64,000 nt of DNA from Ischnura elegans (GCF_921293095.1 NC_060251.1:38483644-38547643); one strand, 5' to 3'; shown: positions 1 to 12,556, counted from the first letter of the stretch. Notes: generated by a model not told the origin, from the letters alone. Numbers and translations: made by a program.

Positions 1-292
1 CTGCCATCCATCAAAGAAACGAGGAATAAAATATCTGGAATATTAGGAACGTACAAGATAAAAACCTTATTTGACTCTTTGAGTGCCGGTCGCTACTTTA
101 AAAGCCCTAGTGAAAAATCAGGCCATTTTTACTAAATTCATACTTTTGTTAGGCATTAGCATCAAAATCATATTTATTGCGAAGACTGTTTCAATAAAAT
201 TTACATTGCTCTTATTATTGAACGGGTTGAATAAATTTTTGCTAACTTTTAACTTTCTCATGTAGGTATGAAAACCTACGGTTTTTTTAAAA
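1..292. other. AT-rich DNA, no gene seen
   Basis: No open frame here has recognisable protein similarity, and I see no repeat ends. It adjoins the 3' tail of the LINE that begins at 293. Confidence 0.5.
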
Positions 293-1970
293 ATTATTAT
301 TATTAAAGTATTCTACCGATTAAGGAAGGTTTCCATGGAGAACTTCAGAAGAATTCTAGGATCCTTCCTCCCCATCAACCACTTCCCTCTTCAGTTCACA
401 ATGAGGCCAACTCCCTTTAATTATATCTAAAAATTTCTATTCTTTTGCTTCTTCTCCCTCGTTTACCTAACATTCTACCCTCTAACCCTGTTTTCAACAT
501 CCCCTCCCCGCTAAGTATTCGTTCCATCCATACCCCCTGTCTCTTCCGTATCTCGTCTAAAAGTTGCCTCTCCTCACCCACCATGTCCAGCACTTCATCG
601 TTCCTCCTCCTCTCCGTCCATTTCACCTTTTCCATTCTTCGCCACACCCACATTTCGAATGCCTCCAGTCTTTTCTCGTTCTCCTTCGTAAGTGTCCACG
701 TTTCTGCACCGTAGAGAGCTACACTCCAGATCAAACTCTTCACTTACCTTTTCTTTAAACTCTTACATAACGATCCTCTCAGAAGCTCCTCCGTGTTCAT
801 GAACGCCTCCTTTGCTAATCCGATTCTCTTCCTGATGTCCTTACAACTATATCCGTTTTCCTCTCACGCACTGCCTAAATGGTTGAACTGCTCAACCTGC
901 TCAAGTTTTTCACCACTCACCTTCACCTTAAGTTTCTCATTCCTCGCTCGTGATGCTTTACAAAACCGCATTACCTTGCTCTTCTTGTGATTAATCCTCA
1001 TCCCATACTCCTCGCAACGCTCGTATAACGAATCCACTATAGCCTGAATCCCCCTCGCTGACCGGCGAATTAACACCTGATCATCCGCGAATCACACTGA
1101 GTTAAACATCATTCCTCCTACTTACTCCAGCTTCTAACTCATCCCACGCTTCCCTCACCATCTCCTCAGCGTACACGTTAAAGAGCGGCGGCGATAGACG
1201 ACAGGTAGCTTTGCTCACTACTCGGCCCATGCTTGCCCACCCAGATTCTCCGTCCGCTACCCTCACTTGCGCACTCTGGGTCATATACAGATTACGAATC
1301 CATCGCCTATCCCTCAAATCTACACCTATTCTCCTGATTATATCCATTAACTAAACCCAGTTCTCCCTATCAAATGCTTTTTCTAAATCCACGAAACTGG
1401 CATACATGTCTTGGTCATGTCCTAGGTTCCTCTCTACGAGGGACCTCATTATTGCTATTGCGTCAGGAGTTGACTTCCCTTTTCTAAAACCAAACTGATC
1501 TTCACCCAAATTCTCCTTAGCCCTCGCTCCCATTCGTCTGTTCAATATCCTCAGTACTACTTTCACCGCTTGCGATATTAGGCTTATAGTCCTATGATCT
1601 CCGCATTCAACAGCTTTCTTCTTTTTCGGTAGATCCGTCTTCACAAAATCCTCCGACAAACATCCCTCCTCATAGATCCTGCGTACTAGTTCGAAAAACC
1701 TTTTCTTACTATCCCTCTCTAGATTCTTCAGCTGCTCATATGGGATAATGTCCACGCCCTCTGCTTTCCTAGGCTTCATATCACGAAAGCCTCTCTTGAT
1801 TTCCACATCTAAGATCCCCGGCCCAAGATTATCCTCCTCCATTGCACTTCCCTCTTCTAGAGTCAATATTTCTGGTCTGTTCATTCCGTCATACAGTTCT
1901 TCCGCGTATTCCTTCCATCTACTCTGTACCTCTTCTCTCTCGGTTAGCATCCTTCCATCTTTAGCCTTAA
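293..1970 (-). pseudogene. Non-LTR retrotransposon (LINE) reverse transcriptase and 3' end, decayed
   Basis: This is the 3' part of a LINE read on the minus strand. The reverse-transcriptase domain can be followed from about 1970 (KAKDGR, then RWKEYAEELYDG) through EDQFGFRKGKSTPDA and SFVDLEKAFDREN near 1360-1560, LSPPLFNVYAEEM near 1180, and the catalytic FADDQ box near 1077-1091. It continues to the C-terminal ALYGAETWTLTKENEKRLEAF region at 620-743. The frame is broken into several pieces; a TGA lies just before the FADDQ box. The 3' end (plus 293-330) is a short TAA-repeat tail, and the same tail is shared by copies at 35607 and 52142. The clade is not assigned. The 5' part of the same copy lies at 5054-5830, beyond a TTAA-flanked insertion. 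Confidence 0.85.
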
Positions 1971-2124
1971 CCCTTTCATTGCGTAACATTTTCTCAGAGT
2001 TGTTTCACATTGGCGGAGAATTTTTTTTCATTGCATTCACTTTGTTTTTCGAAAATATGAAAACAATTTCAATAAAAAAGGGTTTTTTATATTAATCTGA
2101 CAATTTATTAAACAATTTGTTAAT

Positions 2125-2141
2125 GGCATCGCAGTGATGCC
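2125..2141. repeat. Left subterminal GGCATC…GATGCC hairpin of the TTAA element
   Basis: GGCATC, a 5-base loop and GATGCC, followed by ATCCGCAC. The same motif occurs near the right end at 4977-4993 and, imperfectly, at 5021-5037. Shared subterminal repeats support one element spanning 1971-5053. Confidence 0.6.
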
Positions 2142-2707
2142 ATCCGCACCCATGTGATAAATGCTCCGGATATTTATGCAACCCGTTACACAAACATTAG
2201 AAACGACTGACAACATATTTTTACATAGCAACTAAGAAGCTTGAAATAATTTCTGAAATGATGGCGGAATTGAATTATAAAATAAGATAAATAATTTTTC
2301 AGATGTCATCCACTATCCATGCATCAAATTGTGGGTAAATAAAAGTTTTCGAATTTTAATTTTCACATCTAAATTTTGAAATTTACTAGTAACTTAGATT
2401 TGGATGCAAACTAATGAAAGTTATTTTATCTTTTTGCCATTTTCTTTTGCGTTAATGCTGAAAATATTAACTAATAATTGAATTGTGAAATTCTTTGAAA
2501 AAAGGGTTCAAACACAGCCCTGGAACATCTGCACATCATACACCATCAGAGGTATACTGATTCGTTAGTCGTTCTAAGGATGTGAGGAGGATTATTTCTT
2601 CTGTTTGTCCTTAGAGTTTCAGTGGTGTGTCTTTTTGAGTAACTCAATAGATATTTGAACAGATTATTATAATTTTTATGATGATTATAATTTTCCATGT
2701 ATAAACT

Positions 2708-2853
2708 CAGTAGAGTAGCCACGGGAGGGGGGGTTATGGGTAACAACCCCCGTTGAGGTGCCAAAAACGGGTAAAATAGCCCCCGCACCCCCCAGAAGGG
2801 CCCTCAAACCTCCGGCAAAAACCCCCCATTTCAAAATCGTGGCTACGCGACTG
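2708..2853. mobile_element. hAT-like MITE (146 bp) nested in the TTAA element
   Basis: The terminal inverted repeat is CAGTAGAGTAGCCACG against CAGTCGCGTAGCCACG read from the other end. It is flanked by a perfect 8-bp duplication TATAAACT (2700-2707 and 2854-2861). An 8-bp duplication and CAG…CTG ends are hAT hallmarks. The interior is G/C homopolymer-rich with no coding capacity. Confidence 0.85.
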
Positions 2854-4976
2854 TATAAACTGTGCCCACTGAGGAGAAATCTATCGATTAATTTTCGCAC
2901 GACTTTGTTTGCATGTCCCCTGCCTCCAACATCAGGATCCTTCGCCCCAGTGCATCTTGCACGAGGCCATTAGGCTCAGAAAGCATATATAATGTTATGC
3001 CGCGTTTGTGACGCCAAAGCAACATGGACTAATGAAGCAGAGTTCTTTAAACGTGTAATTAATTTCTTTCATTCTTTGAGTGAATAATTTCAAAAGGGGT
3101 CGAATTTTATGCAAGGGGTCTCTTGGTATCGGATCATCTACTCCAGGGTTCCTGCCAAACTGCATGCAACGGAAAATTAGTTGAAATCGGTCTCGGGAAA
3201 AAGTGCTGTGAAGGAGGGAAAAATCGAAGATATTTTCCTACCTTTTCCAATAATATGGAATGGATGGCCATCTTACAATACTTCATACAATCATACATTA
3301 GGTATATCGGACCAAAAATGTCTCCCATACCCCACGAGTAAGATTCCTATGCTCGGTTATCCTTGAAGAACTGCATGTTGAAAGGCATTGGCAATATGGA
3401 CCAAAGCCTTTCAGACGACAATATTTCCTCCAGCTCCACATACTTGCATCCTCAACGTAAACCTCAGTTAACACCTATAAAATATGCTACAATAAAATAC
3501 ATTACACTTACAAAATGCACAAGACTAACGAGGTTGCTCTTTTGCAGTCAGAAAGAGATGTAAGCGTTAAAGTTTAGAACCGACGTACAAGGAATATCTA
3601 AACGTTAATGCTCCAGATAAAACGGCAACGTATAATAATCCAAAAATAATTGTTTCTTTGCGCATAGAAATTTTGCTGACTTTCTTTTCTGATTATAATA
3701 GCTGTATTTGGTCGAAGTAAAATATGTAAATGCTTCAAAGTTAAAAAAAACCATCGCGGAGAAGACCCAATGCAGTGTTCCGTGCATACACTTGAGTAAA
3801 TTGTGCCAGAGGTAGTTTTATTGCGAGGAGATATTCTAAGCCTAGTTGACCAAAGGCTGATACATAAACGGTCTTTGGGGTTTGAAAATAGGAATAAAGT
3901 TAAAAATGAAGATATCTCCCATATTCCACGTAAGTGGCTAAATATATGTAAAATACCAAAATGTCCAATGGAAAAAGGCCATACGGTAATATTAGAAAAA
4001 AATCTCTATAGAGGAGTGAAAATGCACGCAATCGAAAGATGTCCGAAGGAGAGACTGTACTAATAACGAGAGTCGCAAAAACTGAGAAGGAAGAGCTGAC
4101 CTTTTCTACGACATTCACACAACAGAATAGTTGCATGGATTTCTAATAAGAATGGCAAAAATACTTCTAAAAATAGAGATAACAGGCGTCACAGAGCGAC
4201 TTGTAGTCTATTCCGCGGTGACGGAAGGCGACTTTTTTATTTGAGCCCCGAAATTCGATCATTTTTCCCCAATTTCCCCAATTCTAATTTCTCCTTCAAA
4301 ATGGAAAAAATATAAAAGTTTCCCTAGAACCTTCATTATTTCCCGTGAATAACGAATTGGTGGTCGTAATTATTCCCACCTAGTAACTTTAACAAACTCA
4401 TACGAAATAAATGAGAAAAAGTCGAAAACTCTATTTCTTCTTCCGTAGCCAATATAATCAGACCCCTATTGAAAGGATCGTTCAGAAAATGAGTGGCAAA
4501 TATATTATGGAAGAATGTTAGGAGTTATAACGGCATTATGTAAATATTAAGTTTAAACATTAAAAAAAACAGCAACAGATTATTCAACTGTGTTTAGCGT
4601 GTGTAGGTATAGTGACCGTAATTTGAAATACGAAAATATTTTTTGTCAATGAGATGAAAGGAAATATTGTTTGAAAAATTTTAATAGGACTAAAACGAAA
4701 ATTATAACCTTCAAATGTGGCAACACTTAGTACAAATATTCAGAAAAGTAAAGAAAATATCACATTAAAATTTTTTTGTAATGGCGAAAAATCTTACAAA
4801 TAAAAAAGTACTCCATAAATGTAAAAAAAAATTTACTCAAAAAATATAAACTATTTTTCAAAAACGGAAGGCATATGTAGGTAGCCTAATCCATTTTGTG
4901 TGCGGGAAACCTTTTTGAGAGTAGATAGAACAGAGCGGAGGAGCGTAGGGAGCGATTGAAGGACATAGGCCGGCGT

Positions 4977-5037
4977 GGCATCAATGTGATGCCACCCGCC
5001 CGTTGGGAGGACCTACGCTGGGCATCAATGCTATGCC
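4977..5037. repeat. Right subterminal hairpins of the TTAA element
   Basis: A perfect GGCATC/GATGCC hairpin lies at 4977-4993 and a second, imperfect copy (GGCAT/ATGCC) at 5021-5037. Both are followed by a C-rich CCGC word, as at the left end near 2125. Confidence 0.55.
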
Positions 5038-5053
5038 ATCCGCACTCAAAGGG

Positions 5054-5830
5054 TTAATACTCGACGTGGTTTTCCCTCTTTTGCCACCTGAGAGCGACTT
5101 AACCTTGGCGTACAACCTCTCTTTCCTTCTGTAACTTTCCCATTTCCTCACACTGCCTTTTCCAACAAGCTTCCCTTGCTCTCTTAGTTTCACGCCGTAA
5201 TTTAATATTAATTTATCTATACATTACTTTGCCCTGTTCTGTGTCCACGCTCTTCCTCTTTATCCTCTCTGTCATTTCTCTTATCATGTTCTCCGTTATC
5301 CACGGCTTCTTTATCCTTCTACTGTCAACGTAACCGATTCTCTTCTCAGCCGCATTGGCTATTCCCGTTTTCATATCATCCCATCTTTCCTCAACAGTCT
5401 CTGTACTTTCAATCTCCCGTATACTAATGTCCACTAGTTCCTGATATTCTCTCCTCATACTCCCCTTCAGGGCTTCTGCGTTCCATTTCTTTGCCTTTCT
5501 AACTTTCACAAGCCTTTTGAATCTTAGATTGCATTTCATACGTACAAGGTTGTGGGCTGACTCCGCATCCGCTGCATGAAAACTACGCGAGTTTTTCACA
5601 CTAATCCTAAACCTCTGTCTTACCATGATGTGGTCTATCTGATATCTCCCAATATCCCCTGGAATTTTCCATGTGTACCTTCGCCCTTTGTGATGATTGA
5701 ACCAAGTGCTTGTAATGAATAACTTGTTTCTCCTGCAAAATTCTGGCGCTTTTTCACCCCTGTCGTACCGAATTCCTAATCAAAATTCTCCTACTTCGTT
5801 TCTATCCCTCATTTCCCCTAACACATGGAG
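5054..5830 (-). pseudogene. LINE endonuclease C-terminus and linker, 5'-truncated
   Basis: This is the 5' remnant of the same LINE copy as 293-1970. On the minus strand from about 5830 it reads as the C-terminal half of an apurinic-type endonuclease: EFCRRNKLFITSTWF, then RRYTWKIPGDIGRYQIDHIM at about 5620-5690. A linker follows with KPWITENMIREMTERIKRK near 5250. A TGA interrupts the endonuclease near 5790. The reading continues to the serine-rich SSI at 5058 and is cut there by the TTAA insertion. Upstream of 5830 the similarity stops, so the copy is 5'-truncated, as is typical of LINEs. Confidence 0.8.
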
Positions 5831-6353
5831 AAGAGTCTTCAAGAGTAAACCCGGAGAGACAGGACAGAGCAAGGAGGTGCGGACCAATGAGAAGCCACCC
5901 GTGCCTCCTAAACCATTCAATGATAAGACGCCGGCCTCCTAGGGGGTGAATAAGAGACGGGCGATACCACGGATCTCCAATTCATTGACCTGAAGAAGCC
6001 TGCTGCAATGCCGGCGAAACTGTAGTCTGTAGACATGAATCTAAGCGGTAGTAACCCCGAAAACCCCCCTCGCTGAATCCTCACCACATTGCGAAAGCCT
6101 ACTCAAGGATTATACTGCATAATATAGAAAAAAGTGGATAGCAATGCACTCATCACGGCGCCGTGAACATTTTTGAAAGCCGATTAAAATGAGACCGAAG
6201 TTGCAACAGCAATCAACCTTTCATGGGATGGAATTGAGCCTCCTCTTTGCAGTCTCCTTGGTTTCAATCTTCATAATGATCACCAGGATGTAATATTAAG
6301 TGTTACGCGCAATGTGTTGAGCCACGTACGCAAATAAGACATATCATCTAGAA

Positions 6354-6643
6354 CAGGGGTCTCCAATTTACTAGGCCACGAGGGCCACATTCCAAGTTCC
6401 GAATCACCCCGCGGGCCGGATAGCAAATTTGCCGATGACTGAAGTATTCGATTCCAACGTCTACTGAAGAATCCGGTGGCGTATTTCTTATTTACGAACA
6501 GTTGAAGGCGAATTCGACGTGCAGTAAGGCGCTGCAATGCTTCAAGTGGCGTCTCACAGAGTTAAACGAGCGAGAATCGCACGCTACTTGAAACGAGTGC
6601 GCGGGCCGGGTCCGGCCCGCGGGCCGTATTTTGGAGACCCCTG
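6354..6643. mobile_element. hAT-like MITE, 290 bp
   Basis: The terminal inverted repeat is CAGGGGTCTCCAA / TTGGAGACCCCTG. A perfect 8-bp target duplication ATCTAGAA lies at 6346-6353 and 6644-6651. The ends carry GGGCCGG-rich subterminal DNA (CGCGGGCCGGATAGC on the left, CCGGCCCGCGGGCC on the right). There is no transposase. Confidence 0.92.
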
Positions 6644-6651
6644 ATCTAGAA

Positions 6652-8252
6652 CATCTAAGGGAGAGAAAGATTGGAAACGGAGGGAGTATACCAATTGAAA
6701 TGCAGCACTTGCGACTAAGTCTATGTGGGTGGAGCTGGATGCAAAATAAGGATTAGTGTCAAGGAGAACAACGCGGCGATTTGACTGGGCCACGCTGATA
6801 AATCAGAGGTCGCCAAGTGCACAGCAGAAGGCCACACCGTCGCAAAAACAACCAGCAAATTCTCGCTCGGGGAAAAAATCTAGAAAAAAAACTAGAACCA
6901 TCTGGGAGGCATTCGGAAATAAAATGCACTGAAACAACTTCAGCATAGGCAACTAGCAGAAGATTAGCGGAATTTGTCTTGCGGTCATTTCTAGAAAGAA
7001 TGACGTGCAGAAAATTCTCTACCAACACTCAGCATCTACAAATTGATACTCAATAATGCGTTACCTACGATCATTTGTCCTGATGAGGTCTCGGGCATAT
7101 GAGAGGCAACGTCAGCCATATCGAATTTTTAACGCGGGTTTCATTTTCAGTTTTATTGATCAACCTATAATTTGCTTTATGTCTCTGATTTTAACAATCA
7201 TTTCCTTCAACTATTCTGATTATTAATTTAGACAAACTGCTACATAATTTTATAAGACCTTGGTATTATCTCTTTGTTCTTGTTAATGAAAGTTACCGGT
7301 TTTTGTCCTCATTAAATCGTTTGAGTCATTTATATTGTGTCTAGCGGGGATATGGCTATTTTCCAACATGCACCATGTGTGATTTATGGTCATTGAAAAT
7401 AAATCTATAGCTCGTGCAGGTGAATAAGTTCAATATCAGCTTTCAAGCATCTACCTCCCCTTTTAAATATAAGGACTTCATCATAAATATTCTTCTGTAG
7501 AAAGCTCAAACATAGAATGATAGTTATTAATATAAGTTGATCTATGCTGCGAAAGTATCAAGCAAAAGAAATACCGCAGATACACGAAGGAGAAACTAAT
7601 GAGATAAAAATATTAATGAACAGAAGGGAAAGAGAAAAAACATGCTTAAGTTTGACATGTACTCCCTTGAGAAAAAATTCATCATTAATTGTTTCTGGGA
7701 CATTATATCTCTCATTTCGATTCGTGTATATTTCACCGCCGTTCACGCGCCAGGCTTCGAAATGTTACACATGCTTAAAGTTGTTCTTGGGAGTGAAGAT
7801 GTTAATTGAATCAGTATTAACTATCAATTGAATATGTTGAGCGAATTGTGCAATTGGTAATAGCATTTATTTCCCAAGGAAGGACTGCGTTCTGAAAGGC
7901 CCTGGTTTTCCAATTTATTTCCTGCCTTCGTACCTTGATCTCTTTTACCATCGTCTGTCAATAAACGGCGTTAAGATATTTTTCACCTCATCTAAAAAAA
8001 GGTCTAATATTGTGGTGTAATGACATTCTGCAGTTGATTTTCTTAGTGTTCAGTTAAAGTTATTTTAATGAACTGAGTACTGCGGAAACTAAAAGATCGA
8101 GAGAGCACTCCGGGTTGCCTATCTTCGTCGCATGTAATTTGTTCTAGGAAAAATTTGTTACATAATGCATACAATTAATTGATTGCGAAAAAGAGCTCTG
8201 CGGCTTAGGCAGCGCGAAATGAAAACTGAGTTCCAGAAATTTGTTGTAATCC
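6652..8252. other. AT-rich DNA, no gene seen
   Basis: Short frames occur on both strands but none resembles a known protein. No splice-bounded exon or TE end is evident. Confidence 0.4.
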
Positions 8253-8425
8253 CAAGGGCGTACTCAGGATAAAAACTAAAGGGGGGCAAGTCTTGGTCGT
8301 TCAAATTGTGACACAGAAAAGGTTACGAAACCTAAATCTTAAGAGAATTATGACAGTACTTTATTGGTTTTTTAAAGAATTTGCTCGAAAAAAATATTAT
8401 CATAATTACATGTTTAATACTAATA
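8253..8425 (+). mobile_element. Truncated copy of the CAAGGGCGTAC MITE family
   Basis: It begins CAAGGGCGTACTCAGGAT and matches the start of the intact family member at 62398-62619, including GGGGGGCAAG and the GTCGTTCAAATTGT word. The right terminal repeat is missing. A further partial copy lies at 31341. Confidence 0.6.
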
Positions 8426-8553
8426 TTACTTGAGCCGTGCCTCACTCAACGCTATCGGTGGAGCAGCTTGGCGGGTGGTGAAATCCTCCGCCGAAGGAAA
8501 TGGCCTCCGGTCAGTAGGGGCCTAACATTGGTGGTGGCAAATGGGCCCAAACA

Positions 8554-8700
8554 TATATAAGGGAATGCTTGTCCGCGAGCGGTGTGCATTGTTTTGCTAA
8601 AGCTCTTGTGGAGTGTTTGGGCGTGAGAAGAGTTGAAGAGCCGTTTCCGGGAGGCGACCAAAGGCACCTTTTTCGACCACCGCTACCTCCTACAGCCAAG
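8554..8700 (+). promoter_or_regulatory. Possible RNA polymerase II promoter with short first exon
   Basis: A TATA box (TATATAAG) at 8554-8561 lies in a locally GC-rich stretch. A 5' splice-site-like AAG|GTAACA follows at 8700/8701. No protein is recognisable in the putative exon, and the stretch could instead belong to an old transposon. Confidence 0.2.
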
Positions 8701-9250
8701 GTAACAAACCTCAGACCCCTGTTTCCAACTTCGCCTTTTCTCCGAGGCTTTTCGTTGGTTTCCTCGCTACCACAGTTCAGAAAGGTGATTTTTTTGTTTG
8801 GTTAATCGACCGTTTCTTTTGTTATTAAATTTTTTGGTACTCGTGTTCAACCATGCCTTTTTATTTTTTTGTGCTTTACACTCCTCCGCACACCCCCGGG
8901 CCTAACAGTACGTTTCAAACTTTTTTAGGATTTCAAAAAAATTTGTTCAAAACTTTCGTTTTGAACTAAATTTACTATACCTTTTAGGGGGAGGGAGGAG
9001 CAGCTACTCTCTCCTTCTTACCGCTGGGTATGCCCAAGTCCAATCCAAAATAAGTAGAAAAAGGTATTACGGCAACTTTAACAGGGTATACTCTGAATTT
9101 TAATAAAAAATGTACGAAAAAGGAATAGGTACTTTTTAAAAGAGTGGCGTAATAATTAAGAGATGGTGCTTTCCCGCGACTTAATTCAGTAACGTACGAT
9201 GCGTGTCCATTGTCCAACGTTCTCGGCCATTCACGAGTACACTGTTATTG

Positions 9251-9644
9251 CATAAAGGGCATGGCCGGATAAAGAGGGTGAAAAGTCCCCCCACCGGAAT
9301 TTTCCCCGTACTTGGGGTATGCAATTTGGGATCAAATAGGACAAACCTCCCCACATTTCCAGCCCGATAGAGGCCCACCAGGGCCGGCTAGATCGAAAAT
9401 ACGATTTTCACTCTTTTTTTAATATCTCGGTCAAGAAGGCTAATTTTTTAATGCGGTTCGCGGCATTTGAAACCTTATTTAATGAAGCAGATTTAAAATT
9501 GTTTTCAAGAACTTTGAGAGGGACAAGAACATATGGCGTTAATTTGAAAATTGTCCTATTTGATTCCAAATTGCATACCCCAAGTACGGGAACAATCCCG
9601 TAGGGGGGACTTTTCACCCTCTTTATCCGGCTATGCCCTTTATG
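9251..9644. repeat. Inverted repeat with 92-bp arms
   Basis: The left arm 9251-9342 (CATAAAGGGCATGGCCGG…) is an imperfect reverse complement of the right arm 9553-9644 (…CCGGCTATGCCCTTTATG). The spacer is about 210 bp. It is probably a fold-back type non-autonomous element; I could not resolve target duplications. Confidence 0.7.
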
Positions 9645-9921
9645 GAAAAATGGCATGTCTTCACTTTAAATTCAAGATGCTCTTCCACTCCCCCTCATAT
9701 GACTCGGTTACCATTATTAATAAACAATTTGAATATCATCCCTTGAATTAAAAATTCAGGTAAAAACTCATTTAATATCTAATCAGATTCAATTCATTTA
9801 GTACGTGCCGTATAGCTACGGATGTTATGGATATAATTTGCTTACTCATAAAAAAACAAAATTTTGTGTAAGGGAAGTGAAGGAGTATAAATAATTTAGT
9901 AACCCATCCATTGGTGTACAC

Positions 9922-10106
9922 CAGCGGTTCCCAAACTTTTTCTTTCCGCGACCCATTTTAGCTCATTCTTTTTAGCTGCGACCCCCTAAAAATGGTCGTC
10001 CAAGTTAAAGTACGTTGTTCACCATATTATTATAGTATTTCGCGACCCCTTTCCGAACGGCCTACGACCCCCTTGGGAGTCGCGACCCCCACTTTGGGAA
10101 CCGCTG
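9922..10106. mobile_element. hAT-like MITE, 185 bp
   Basis: The terminal inverted repeat is CAGCGGTTCCCAAACT against its complement AGTGGGGG…TTTGGGAACCGCTG. A perfect 8-bp duplication GTGTACAC lies at 9914-9921 and 10107-10114. The interior contains CGACCC-rich words in both orientations. Confidence 0.93.
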
Positions 10107-10114
10107 GTGTACAC

Positions 10115-10824
10115 CATAGTGTACTGACTTGTATATATCCTTTACTGACTTTATGTACTTGACTATTACCTTTTATGTACTTGATCATTACTATTGACTT
10201 GCCTTGTAAAATTGAAGGTTAAAAAATTTATTATTATTATTATTATTGAAAAATGAGGAAATAAAAATGACATTAAGTTAAATATCTAACCCATCTATGC
10301 CGTGAAAAGTCGCAGTTAAAAAAAAACTAGGCACGCATACCATCCCGCCATTTTCAGTGGATCATTTCATTTCATGCCCATTCAAATTTTTTTCCTTTCT
10401 ATGCACGAAAATCCCTCCCTTTGCACTGGTATGGAGTCTGTGATTGTGAATAAATCGGAATCGAGAGTCGCTGTGACCTCCAAGACGTCTGCTATAGCCG
10501 CACCGAGTTAAAAGTATTCCATTCCCCGAGCTGCCCGCAATCGATTCACTTGACCATGTGTCACTTGCCCTGACGAGCTATATCCTTAAATGTCGGCTGA
10601 GGTATCACTTGGAAAGAGTTGAAAACGTTCTCCTGAAGCCAGAACTCTCTCACGCGACGGATTCCTTTGACGTATCGACTAAAGTGAAAAATATTTACCA
10701 TGTAGGATGATGAAAAACGCGGCGGTAAAGGTTGAGTAAATCATTATTAAGGTATTGAACCATTCAAGATAGGTTTGAATGGAGCATTTCGTTCATCAAC
10801 CCGGCCTGTTTCATCTCCTTACTC
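10115..10824. other. No gene seen; short TTA microsatellite
   Basis: A (TTA)n run lies at about 10228-10247. Otherwise I see no coding or element signature. Confidence 0.4.
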
Positions 10825-10827
10825 TTA

Positions 10828-11058
10828 AGGCCTGTTTTCACGATTCATTAACACGAACGAGTTAATGCGTGATTGCACGATCAGTTTTTGTTTACCGAAA
10901 CGGAACATGCATAAATGCAAGAATCAAATTAAGGTTCTATTCCCTATTCATGCATTTGCACAAGTTGGGTAGTTACATGGTGCATTTCGGAGTTCATTCT
11001 ATAGCTCATACATTTAGATATTAACTTGTACGTGCGAATTTGCCGTGTCAGCAGGCCT
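10828..11058 (-). mobile_element. Harbinger-like MITE (AGGCCTG family), copy 1
   Basis: The ends are AGGCCTG…CAGGCCT, with a 3-bp TTA duplication at 10825-10827 and 11059-11061. The interior matches the copy at 49044-49278 in reverse orientation; for example CACAAGTTGGGTAGTTACA here corresponds to TGTAACCACCCAACTTGTG there. A TWA 3-bp duplication is the PIF/Harbinger pattern. Confidence 0.8.
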
Positions 11059-11061
11059 TTA

Positions 11062-12353
11062 TCTCAGTCTTCAATCAAAATAGGGCCCTCTCCCTTTCAT
11101 GCCATACAAGAATCTTATTTCGTTCCTTCCCCTCCCTCGCTTTCCCAGCATTCTTCTCTGGAGCACTGTTTCCCACATCCACTCCACGCCCCATACACAA
11201 GGAAAAAAATATTTTCTTACGCACTCAACTTTTGAGTTCAATTACAATATATTAACAACTGCTAGATATTGCAATATAAAATAACTGATATTTTAACTGT
11301 GGCGTTCTTGATTTTCTACTTTTTTTTGGCTTTTCACTTCTCTCATTGAAATACTCGGGACAAATTTTTGGACTTAGTATTGTAAACTTAAGTATTGTAT
11401 TGTACTATTTTTGGACTAAGTTTGCCTCATCAATTTCACCGGATTTCAGTAAAATATGTCATGCATATTCTAAATTTTTATCACTTTCATTGTAGTGCTA
11501 ATAAGCATTACTCAACCATATTTTTATCAGGTTATGCTTTTTTTTCTTCACCAGGTTTACAATAACGACTTCTCTATCCTGTAAGATTGACTGGTAATTT
11601 TTAATGTATAAATTTAGGCCAGTTTCTGCCTTTATTAAAACCATCTTTTACCCGGTCATCGAAATGATGAGTTAATATGCATAAAAAATAACCGTATTAT
11701 GTATGCACCAAATATTTTTCAACTGCAAGTGTGTATCGAATATATGGGATAGATATTTATATTAATGTAATTTTGATTTCCTGTATATGCAATGCATGGA
11801 TTAATTCATTATACTCCCTTTGCAAAAAATGTCGACTATTAAGTAAAATAAATTGAATCATTAACACCCATGCAGTGACACGTAGGTAAATTTTTATAAA
11901 AATTATGGCATTAAAAATAGGGAAAATATACAAAAAGGTTCCCATTTGGTATTGTGCATACTATCTTAGTATGGAATTGACATGTTCGGGGGAATGTGCA
12001 CTAATTCCGTTTATCATAATACTTGCCCTGATAATGATTTTTACTTGGACCGAGATCATTGGCCGATATAAGAGATATTCAAGTAGTAATACATTTAAAA
12101 CTGCAAAGCAACCAAAAGAACAAGAGATGTATCATGTTTCCTTAAAGAAGATATACGTTAATTTTCTTGCGAAACCTTAATCTTCTTCTTTAATACAAAA
12201 CAGCCTTTAAATTTGTGTAAATAGCCTGGAATATCTTGAAAAATCAGGGAATTTCTGGCATCCGGGATGAACATGCTTTTCTGTAGCGAATACATTTCCC
12301 TCACTAATTGTCTTCCAAATGACTCAACTACAATGTGTGTATCCTATTAATGT
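11062..12353. other. AT-rich DNA, no gene seen
   Basis: A 91-codon frame at 11905-12180 encodes a hydrophobic stretch but resembles no family I know, and base composition does not change across it. I treat it as chance. Confidence 0.4.
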
Positions 12354-12556
12354 GTATGCAGCAGGGATGGCAATCGAAACTAAACGAAAATCAAAAACAG
12401 TAAAATTTCAATATTTCCGTTCCCGGGAGCGAAATGTAGAAACGAAACGGATTTAAACCCGGGGAGCTAAACTGAGGGTCGAAACAAAATCGGAGTCAAA
12501 ACTACTTCGGGTCGAAACTAAAGTAAAACTCTGGGTCGAAACGGAACGCAGACAAT

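Larger units (their letters stand above)
1971..5053. mobile_element. TTAA-flanked piggyBac-like non-autonomous element, 3,083 bp
   Basis: The segment is bounded by TTAA on both sides (1967-1970 and 5054-5057). Its ends form an imperfect inverted repeat: CCCTTTCATTGCG on the left, and CCCTTTGAGTGCG read inward from the right, 11 of 13 matching. TTAA targets with CCCTTT-type ends are characteristic of piggyBac elements. It splits a LINE coding region; removing the insert plus one TTAA joins the LINE frame in phase (…SSI then KAKDG…). I find no transposase, so it would be non-autonomous. Subterminal GGCATC/GATGCC hairpins occur at both ends. A hAT MITE is nested at 2708-2853. The rest is AT-rich and without a recognisable gene. 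Confidence 0.75.

Noticed and set aside
2758-2973. 71-codon proline-rich frame
   Set aside because: It lies across a hAT MITE with C-runs; an artefact of low-complexity DNA.
5960-6060. GAAGAAGCCTGCTGCAATGC… motif similar to Penelope-like element ends
   Set aside because: Only a short word is present; no GIY-YIG or reverse-transcriptase sequence nearby.
11905-12180. 91-codon frame with a hydrophobic stretch
   Set aside because: A single short frame in AT-rich DNA, no homology or codon bias.
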